Origin: Ailurus styani
Taxonomy: Eukaryota; Chordata; Mammalia; Carnivora; Ailuridae
Direction: 5' to 3'
DNA: 64,000 nucleotides
NCBI GenBank assembly: GCA_002007465.1
Contig: LNAC01000009.1
Location: 5,233,167 to 5,297,166, forward strand
The notes beneath the pieces were generated by a model. The model ran no database searches and was not told the DNA's origin. It worked only from the letters and a program-made list of their open reading frames with translations. Of the stretch, positions 58,801 through 64,000 are shown in pieces (position 1 is the stretch's first letter; each line of letters opens with the position of its first letter). The translations under genes were made by a program, and so were the position numbers.

Positions 58801-61800
58801 TGTTCCCACTGCCCAAACAAAGAGCTGGGACTGCCTCACAAATGCAGCCACAACAGATCTGTGGCTCCCACAGCTGTTTTTATGTTTTTAATTAACCAAT
58901 TTAGAGAATACACTCATGTATAAAATCAAAAGGAATAAAAATTCATTACTATAATAAAGATACTGTGCTTACGTAGGACAACTATATTTATTAGGAGATA
59001 ATTTCAAATGCTTCAGGGGAAAAAAAGGAAAAAATATACAGAGAGAAAATGCAGCCAAATGTTAACAACTGACAAAGTCCCAGGTAGAGGGAATATGGAC
59101 CTTCACTATACTAGTCAACTATTCTGTCCTTTGAAACTTTTCAAAATAACATGTATGGGAAATTCCTCGCTACTCTGGCTCCGCTTTATGTTCTCCCTGA
59201 GCCAACTCACGTTACCAGTCAGATTCTTGTAGGGACACTCTGTGCACATACAAGCAGAAACACGTGCAGTATACAATTTATGCTTTTATATACTTTTCTT
59301 TCCTCTTACTTTATCTTAGGGATTGTACCATATTTTTCTGACAGCTATTCAAAGTAGCTGTTAAAAAGCTACTTATTCAGATCACTTTTCACTGTGATAC
59401 CAAAGGTAGAACACTTGACTGGTAAACACAGGTTTGAAATGCGTGGGTCCACTTATACATTAATTTTTTTCTTTTTTTAAAGACTTTATTTTTAAGTAAT
59501 TCCTACACTCAACGTGGGGCTTGAACTCACAATCCCAGGTCAAGAATTACTTGTTCCTCTGACTAAACCAACCAGGCACTGCCATGTGGATATTTTAAAA
59601 AAAAACATGCAATACAGTGAATGTATTTTCTCTTATGATTTTCTTAACAACACTGTCTTTTCTCTAGCTTACTTTATTGTGAGAACACAGTACATAAAAA
59701 CATCTAACATACAAAATACGTCTTAATTACTGTTTATGTTGTTAAGGCTGCCAGTCAACAATAGGCTATCAGTCATTAAGTTTTTGGAGAGTCAGAAGTC
59801 ACATATAAATTTCTAACTATGTGGGAGGTTGGTGCTCCTACCCACCCCCCCCACACCCCCACACCCCCACATTGTTCAGGATCAACTGTATTCAAATCTT
59901 TATCATGATGATCACCTGTACTTTCATAGTTCGCCATTGCTCCTTCACTGGGGCTGGTCCGCTTAATGGCGTTCCTGTATTTGTCCAGAATATCCTCAGC
60001 GACCTGAGCCTGTGCACTGAGTCTAGGGCTGGGATCATCTGCAGGGGAAAGGAGAGTGAGAGAATCAGTTCCCCTTGGTTTGTAGCAATTCTGATGTTAG
60101 TACGACACCAGTAGCATAATCCCAAAGGCGGATTAGGAGGCAAGACTTAAAAAGAGCACATATCTCAGTGTTAAGAGGCACCATGCAGCTGCCTGCTCAT
60201 CCCACTTCTCAGTCTGAGGGCTTGCCCAAGCACGAAATTGGGAGGATTAGCTCCACTTTCTCAACAGTGCCAAAATTCTGCATGACAGTGTCAGGAAGTT
60301 CAGTGCAGACTACATGGATGATGGGTTTCTAAAGCGCTTCCACTCAAGTTACTGTTATTAACAGTTCATGCTAACAGAACTTCCAACAATGCATCTTTAT
60401 ATGCAGATTCATGTATTCAGACATCTCCATGCTGAAGGAGGGGAAAAAGTATCAAATTTAGAATTAAACCCTTTTAAATAATAATAATAATAAAATGTCT
60501 TCATCCATTCTTCCTGTATGACTCTCTCTCTACATTTGACAACTTCAGATATCAATATTCTGTCTTACTGAATCTTATGACGGCAGTGCAGCTGCTAGGA
60601 ATGCAGTGCACTTTTGTGCCTGCAATGGAGTCAGCGGCACTCTAAGACAATCCAGCCACTGCTGGAAAGTGCTAGCATTGTACCCAGCATACACGGAGAA
60701 AAAGTTTATCACCATCACAGATGTAGCACTGTTTACTGTCAGGACCATTATCCTGTCAGCAAAACCGGTGCATCAAAATGTGTTCCTAGAGTCTAAGATG
60801 GCAAAGTCATCAATTAATAGTCATCAAGGCAAAGAACTGGTACAGATCTATGGGAAGAAATCAAATTCTACAGTGAAATGCAAACTCCTGAGATAGATCT
60901 AGACCAAGCAGGTAACCATAAATGTCCACATTCTGGTAGAATCCCATTTTTCAGAAAGTCTAAAAACACATTTAAAAAATCACTAGATTTGTATTTGTGT
61001 GTGTGTGTGTGTGTGTGTTAATAGCAGCTAATAATAATAGCAGCTAACATTTATTGAGCACTTACCACGTGCCAGGAACTGTGCTAAGCACCTTATATGA
61101 ATGATCTTAATTAATAATCACAACAACCCTACGAGGGGTATTGTTATCACCTCCATTTTATGGATGAGGAAATCAGGTATAGAGAGGTTCAGTAGTATGC
61201 TCATGGGCTCTTCTGTTTCCATGGGTAAAAAAATTAATATCTATGTCTCTGTAAAATTGCAGTAAACTGTAGAGAAAGAGGATTTCTGAACTAATTTAAT
61301 CTTTCTGCTATAACGGTATTTGAATGCATGAGAAGAGAATCCTAATAAAATCTGATCTTCAAAATGTAAACCGATAAAACTTTTATTATTACAAAATATT
61401 TCTTTGGAGGGGAAGTACTTTTTTTGCCATTGGTTTTGAGTGCTGTTGAGCGTTCTGAAAAAGGAACAATAAAATTTGGCTAACCATAGAGAAAGCCATA
61501 ATATCGCTTATAACCTTTATTTCTATGCCATTAAGAATTTTATCCCAGAAAAGTAATGAAAACAAACAAAATATGCTACATATACAAAGCTGTGAGCAAT
61601 ATTTTCACCGTAAAAAACTGGATACAATTTAAGTATCCAAAAGCAAGAAAACATTCACAATGCTACCAAATCATATGACAGATTACTTGTGACCCAATAC
61701 AAATTATTAAAACCAACCATGTCTACTAGAAACTGGAGAGGTTTTATGAAATAACATTTAGTAAAAGAAGAATATAAAGTTACACAATACTCTGATTCAA

Positions 61801-63512
61801 TCATGAAAAGCCATGTACTAATATGGAAAGACTGGGAAAGAACATGAGAAAAAGGATAGTTAGGGTGACTATATCATGGACAAACTGTTAAGAAATTTCC
61901 TTTCATACCATTTAAAAGTTGATTTAATGATAATTTTCAACAGGTCATTGATTAGGACTGGGCAGAAATTTCTGCACTAGTAGGGAAGCTAAATAGCTTG
62001 AATCAAACACAAAGAAAAGAAATAAATGCCTTACGAAAAAAACTTACTCAGCTTCTAGATTAGGCACCAAGAACCAAGAAAAACGTTTGCCCAAAGACAC
62101 AAGCAAAAAATAATTTATAACTTCCCCAGTAATTAATTCAACATTTTAAAAACATGAGCTTTCATTAAGAGTATTTCACTCCATAAACACTGGTGAACTC
62201 ATAATCAGCAGGAACGTGGTATATGTTTCCAACTCTTCTCAACCAGACTGTAGGCTCCTAAAGAATAGAGGTCATGTGATTTGACTGAATAACCACACAC
62301 TTAGCACAGTGCCTGGCATGAGTCAGATGTTCAACAAGTATTTGCTGATCGAGTAAGAGAGGCCTGACGGCTTACAGCAGGGAACCTTGGCCTGGACACA
62401 CAGCTCCTGCTCTTCAAACCCCTTCATTCCAGGAGAGTCAGTGCACCAGATAAAGCAGGACGTACACTAGAGACCAGGAAATACATCCAAATATATGCAA
62501 CCAGATACCAGAATGACATGCATTAAAATGGGATTCTACCTGCACTACACTGAGCTATTTGTGGAGGATATTCTTTGGAAACCTATACCATTATTTAATA
62601 AAAATCTTCATTTTAATTTAGTAGGGTAACATAGTTGAAAATCAAGGTAAGAAAAAAAGAAGTGAGAAATTAATTTCCGGTCTAGATGCTCTACAACCAT
62701 CGGAAACAGTACAAAGCTATCAAACTCAAGGTGGGGTCATCAACACTACTTCTCAAACTCATTCCTTTAAGGGTGCTCATTCATAATGTGCCAAACAGAA
62801 GCCACAAAAACTCAAATGCTGAATAAGGTAAGAACCCAATCCCTAGTTGTATTTCCCTTGGGTCAGATAGCAATGTTAAAATGATTCATGCTGTAAAAAA
62901 TTAGTAAAGTTTATAAATTTATGATACTGTTTGAATATCTTATCACAATAAAAGGAAATGATTAGGTAGAACGGAATTTCACTGTGATCCTGAATAATCA
63001 AGAACTACAGATGGGAATAAATTTAGAATTCTATGATCAACGTGAGAGAAAGCTATTTGATCAATGATCCAAAGATGGGGCATGCATCGCGCTAAAACCA
63101 TCACCACACTTCCCTAACAGGCCCCGTGTGGCATCGTCCCACTGGGATGTCACGTTGTACGGTGTGCCTAGAGGCTCAGCAGCAGGGGCCTCATCAGAAA
63201 CAGAAGTTATGATAATGAGGATGAGGATGGCGGTGGCGGTCTGCAGGAAGAGCACACGGAGGTTCCCTGCGGCCACCACCAGGAAGCCACAGAGCTATGA
63301 AGAACACACTCCCCACTGCACACACACAGACACACTCTTCTAAAAAGGCAGCACTTACGGCGCCCAAGAAACAGTGCTATGAAATATGTGCTCTGGGAAT
63401 GAAGGAGCCAGGAAGTCCATGGTCTACAAACCTGTGAGTGTTGAGAATCTGTCAGGCCCCACATCATCTTTGTCTTTTTCTTGTTTTTCTTTCTTTCTAA
63501 ATGGTATAGGAG
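49722..63512 (-). CDS. GAPVD1: GAPVD1 C-terminal part (10 coding exons; 5' part of the gene is outside the window)
   Basis: Ten exons on the minus strand, 63432-63512, 59916-60038, 58229-58358, 56891-57000, 56449-56608, 55154-55341, 54339-54552, 52328-52400, 51067-51264 and 49722-49862, join in frame into the last 472 residues plus the stop. All nine introns are GT-AG. The human protein is about 1,478 residues, so about one third is here. GAPVD1 is a cytosolic and endosomal protein with an N-terminal RasGAP-like domain (not in the window) and a C-terminal VPS9 domain. The VPS9 domain loads GTP on Rab5-family GTPases (Rab5, and Rab31 in GLUT4 trafficking), acting in endocytosis. Recognition rests on strings such as RLSAQAQVAEDILDKYRNAI, LRLALCSADSV, WQNASEEQLQDAQLAIERSV and GADDFVPVLVFVLIKANPP. 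No frameshift or internal stop was seen. The next upstream exon is expected to end in a serine-alanine-met-pro-lys stretch, and I do not find it before position 64000. Confidence 0.97.
50544..50728 (+). mobile_element. SINEC, plus strand, in a GAPVD1 intron
   Basis: GGGGCACCTGGGTGGCTCCA through CAAATAAATAAAG and an A tail, in the last intron (49863-51066), antisense to the gene. Confidence 0.95.
51067..51264 (-). CDS. GAPVD1: GAPVD1 coding exon i (catalytic part of VPS9 domain)
   Basis: This 198-nt exon (66 whole codons) encodes VYLREAPWPSAQSEIRTISA, then KVQCILRMCSTIMNLLS and GADDFVPVLVFVLIK. The ADDFxPVLV motif holds the conserved aspartate and proline that in Rabex-5-type VPS9 domains contact the switch regions and P-loop of the GTPase; here both are present. 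Acceptor TCACTTAG, donor GTGGGC. Confidence 0.98.
51949..52116 (+). mobile_element. SINEC, plus strand, in a GAPVD1 intron
   Basis: GGGGCCCATGGGGGTTCAGC through an ACAAACAAACAAAA tail, between ACATCCATGG direct repeats; diverged. Confidence 0.9.
52328..52400 (-). CDS. GAPVD1: GAPVD1 coding exon h (VPS9 domain)
   Basis: This 73-nt exon encodes VLHEHIQRLSKVVTANHRAL followed by QIPE and ends on a codon boundary. Acceptor GTTTGCAG, donor GTAATC. It is the short helical element of VPS9 domains that sits between the first conserved helix and the catalytic segment. Confidence 0.97.
52810..52895 (+). mobile_element. MIR core fragment in a GAPVD1 intron
   Basis: CATTTGATAGATGAAAATAA and TTGCCTAAGGTCACGCAGGG. 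Confidence 0.75.
53748..53945 (+). mobile_element. MER5A-like hAT-Charlie DNA transposon remnant
   Basis: CTGGCAGTGTCTGGAGACTC, GGGGGGTGCTACTGGC, CAGGGACACTGCTAAACATC, GGCCCCAAATGTCAGTAGCG and AGGCTGAGGAAGCCTG follow the MER5A order. Non-autonomous, old. Confidence 0.85.
54339..54552 (-). CDS. GAPVD1: GAPVD1 coding exon g (N-terminal half of VPS9 domain)
   Basis: This 214-nt exon is the longest coding exon in the window. It encodes FQQLTAADDKTAQVEDFLQF, then the segment with MAQDVIWQNASEEQLQ, AIERSVMNRIFKLAFYP and NQDGDILRD. The 'IERSVMNRIFKLAF-P' pattern is the conserved helix that opens VPS9 domains. Acceptor CTTGGAG, donor GTGAGC after CGTGACCA. Confidence 0.98.
54770..54880 (+). mobile_element. 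L1 3' tail fragment in a GAPVD1 intron
   Basis: TGCTGAATCACTATACTGTACACC and AACTAATACAACACTATACA, followed by A-rich tail, is the typical carnivore L1 3' terminus. Confidence 0.7.
55154..55341 (-). CDS. GAPVD1: GAPVD1 coding exon f (helical bundle preceding VPS9)
   Basis: This 188-nt exon encodes KRAPYIAYLTRCRQGLQTTQ and a leucine/arginine-rich helix through LLQRVLRDKEVANRYF to KKIREFIH. Acceptor CTTTTAG, donor GTAACTC. By analogy with Rabex-5 this segment corresponds to the helical bundle that packs against and stabilises the VPS9 core. That structural role is inference from the family. Confidence 0.97.
55440..55651 (+). mobile_element. Young SINEC (mustelid-type), plus strand, in a GAPVD1 intron
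   Basis: GGGCGCCTGGGTGCCTCAGT through CAAATAAATAAATAAATAAA; TATGAC direct repeats flank it. Inverted relative to the SINEs at 57031 and 57821. Confidence 0.97.
56449..56608 (-). CDS. GAPVD1: GAPVD1 coding exon e (helical bundle N-terminal to VPS9)
   Basis: This 160-nt exon encodes NEIVCFLKVQIAEAINLQDK, then a glutamine- and cysteine-containing helical segment ending LLASIAEDY. Acceptor GTTTAG preceded by a run of T, donor GTAACT. Its first codon joins exon d as aspartate and its last two bases join exon f as arginine. Confidence 0.97.
56891..57000 (-). CDS. GAPVD1: GAPVD1 coding exon d (start of the helical region before VPS9)
   Basis: This 110-nt exon encodes DAKKKLRLALCSADSVAFPV and then THSTRNGLPDHTDPE. 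Acceptor CTTCAG, donor GTAAGT. A minus-oriented SINE lies only 30 bases upstream of the acceptor (57031-57222). Exons d and e together are 270 nt, so joint skipping or circularisation would keep the frame. Confidence 0.96.
57031..57222 (-). mobile_element. SINEC, minus strand, in a GAPVD1 intron
   Basis: T-tail, AAGATTTTGTTTATTTGAG and ending GAGCCTCCCAGGAGCCCC. Perfect target-site duplication AAAAGTACATTAATTT at 57015-57030 and 57223-57238. It lies 30 bases from an exon acceptor. Confidence 0.97.
57821..58033 (-). mobile_element. Young SINEC (mustelid-type), minus strand, in a GAPVD1 intron
   Basis: Long T-tail, ATTACAAGTAGGCAGAGAGG, ending GCCACCCAGGCGCCCT; about 200 bases downstream of exon c on the gene strand. 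Confidence 0.97.
58229..58358 (-). CDS. GAPVD1: GAPVD1 coding exon c (acidic linker)
   Basis: This 130-nt exon encodes an acidic, serine-rich stretch beginning VMGDGESAHDSPREE and ending PQDSAFSY. Acceptor TTGTGCAG, donor GTACTT. It completes a glutamate codon begun in exon b and leaves two bases of an arginine codon for exon d. It is not symmetric, so skipping it alone would shift the frame. Confidence 0.96.
59464..59581 (-). mobile_element. Short-form SINEC, minus strand, in a GAPVD1 intron
   Basis: T-tail, AAAGACTTTATTTTTAAGTA, AACGTGGGGCTTGAACTCAC and ending AACCAACCAGGCACT. Confidence 0.9.
59916..60038 (-). CDS. GAPVD1: GAPVD1 coding exon b (linker)
   Basis: This 123-nt exon encodes DPSPRLSAQAQVAEDILDKY and continues through NAIKRTSPSEGAMANYEST. 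Acceptor CCTGCAG, donor GTGATC. Like the exon before it, it is symmetric (two bases in, one base out) and frame-neutral if skipped. The serine/proline-rich second half is typical of the phosphorylated middle linker of the protein. A 3.4-kb intron separates it from exon a. Confidence 0.96.
60996..61018. repeat. (GT)n microsatellite in a GAPVD1 intron
   Basis: About 11 GT units immediately before a MIR element. Confidence 0.95.
61025..61205 (+). mobile_element. MIR element in a GAPVD1 intron
   Basis: AGCTAACATTTATTGAGCAC, GTGCCAGGAACTGTGCTAAG, CAACAACCCTACGAGGGG and TATGGATGAGGAAATCAGG; among the best preserved MIRs here. Confidence 0.95.
62265..62355 (+). mobile_element. L2 3' end fragment in a GAPVD1 intron
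   Basis: CTTAGCACAGTGCCTGGCAT then CAACAAGTATTTGCTGA, the conserved L2 terminus. Confidence 0.7.
63432..63512 (-). CDS. GAPVD1: GAPVD1 coding exon a (linker, lysine-rich)
   Basis: This 81-nt exon encodes APIPFRKKEKQEKDK and continues to the end FSTLT; it is a very basic, charged linker between the RasGAP and VPS9 ends. Its acceptor is TTCCAG and its donor is GTTTGT. It starts with two bases and ends with one base of split codons, so it is a symmetric exon: skipping it would keep the frame. It is the most 5' GAPVD1 exon in the window. Confidence 0.93.
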
Positions 63513-64000
63513 CTGGAAATTAAATAAAGTCAGTAGCGTGACACATAACATACTGCACTACTCGGAAGACAGCAGTCATTTTGGAGTATTAACTGGTGTG
63601 CCAACATTTCTAAGTGAAAGGAAGGTGAAAAGTTTAAAAGCTAAGAAATCCTAAGTGTCAACTGATAATCATTCTTAAAACAGCACCGAAGGTTGTTAAA
63701 GAAGCTCTCAGGATCTGCTCTGGGGTCATCTGCCACAGGAAGAATGATTTAATTAGAATCTGTTGGAACTCAGTCAAAACCACTGCCTCTTAACCTCTGC
63801 TCAAAAACAACACATTCAAAGCTCCGAGCCTCAGTCTCTCCTCATCAAGGGGGTTTGAGTGCAGCTGAAAGCAGTGCTCCTCAGCTCCTGAGTGCCGTGG
63901 TGCCGAGAAGAGGCCTTCGGAAGAAGTCCCTAGCCTTAATCCTAGATGATCTCTCCCTGCAGGAAGAGATGCTTTTGCCAACTCAAATTTCAGTATCTAT

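Larger units (their letters stand above)
60039..63431 (-). other. GAPVD1: GAPVD1 intron between exons a and b
   Basis: This 3.4-kb GT-AG intron contains a (GT)n run, a MIR element at 61025-61200 and an L2-like 3' end at 62265-62355. I see no further exon and no SINEC insertion. Confidence 0.85.

Noticed and set aside
60606..60896. 96-codon plus-strand open frame in a GAPVD1 intron
   Set aside because: Antisense to the gene, no known similarity, ordinary length for chance in unique AT-rich DNA.
63790..63981. Possible further GAPVD1 exon at the right edge (minus, after CTTCCTGCAG)
   Set aside because: The translation does not resemble the expected sequence preceding exon a, and no donor with matching phase follows.
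1..64000. CRISPR arrays, operons, phage or other prokaryotic systems
   Set aside because: Tandem repeats here are microsatellites, a minisatellite and SINEs; gene structure, splice sites and repeat families are mammalian throughout.

Overview
The window is nuclear DNA of a caniform carnivore. About 27 copies of the lysine-tRNA-derived carnivore SINE (CAN-SINE/SINEC) lie on both strands. Many of the young ones carry the form I associate with mustelids (head GGCGCCTGGGTGGCTCAGT, a GGGTTAAAGCCTCTGCC box and a CTACTTGTGATCT 3' part). Genus and species cannot be read from the sequence.

The only protein-coding gene I can support is at the right end, on the minus strand: the last ten coding exons of GAPVD1 (GTPase-activating protein and VPS9 domains 1; GAPEX-5/RAP6), 63512 down to the stop codon at 49722. 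All nine introns inside the window are GT-AG, the reading phases join without a break, and together the exons encode the last 472 residues, including the whole C-terminal VPS9 Rab5 guanine-nucleotide-exchange domain. The 5' two thirds of the gene, with the RasGAP domain, lie beyond position 64000. From about 45 to 49.7 kb is AT-rich, repeat-poor DNA that probably includes the 3' UTR; its end is not resolved.

The left 44-45 kb is the downstream flank of GAPVD1. In human the next gene on this side is MAPKAP1, and I see no MAPKAP1 exon here. The flank holds many SINEs, ancient MIR, L2, L1 and hAT fragments, and microsatellites. It also holds a 33-bp x 4 minisatellite (3436-3567) and a 97-base assembly gap inside a G-rich tandem repeat (32985-33081). 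Two CpG-rich islands have no gene attached: 6590-7000 with a strong YY1 motif, and 16310-17060 with a near-perfect CTCF motif. Several unique AT-rich stretches packed with homeobox, POU or GATA-like motifs look like conserved non-coding elements.

The least expected item is a decayed copy of PABPN1L (the embryonic nuclear poly(A)-binding protein) on the minus strand at about 8.27-8.85 kb, recognised from several collinear protein fragments in shifting frames. Long open reading frames elsewhere in the flank are explained by GC-rich composition or by SINE sequence. I found no CRISPR, operon, phage or other microbial-type system.
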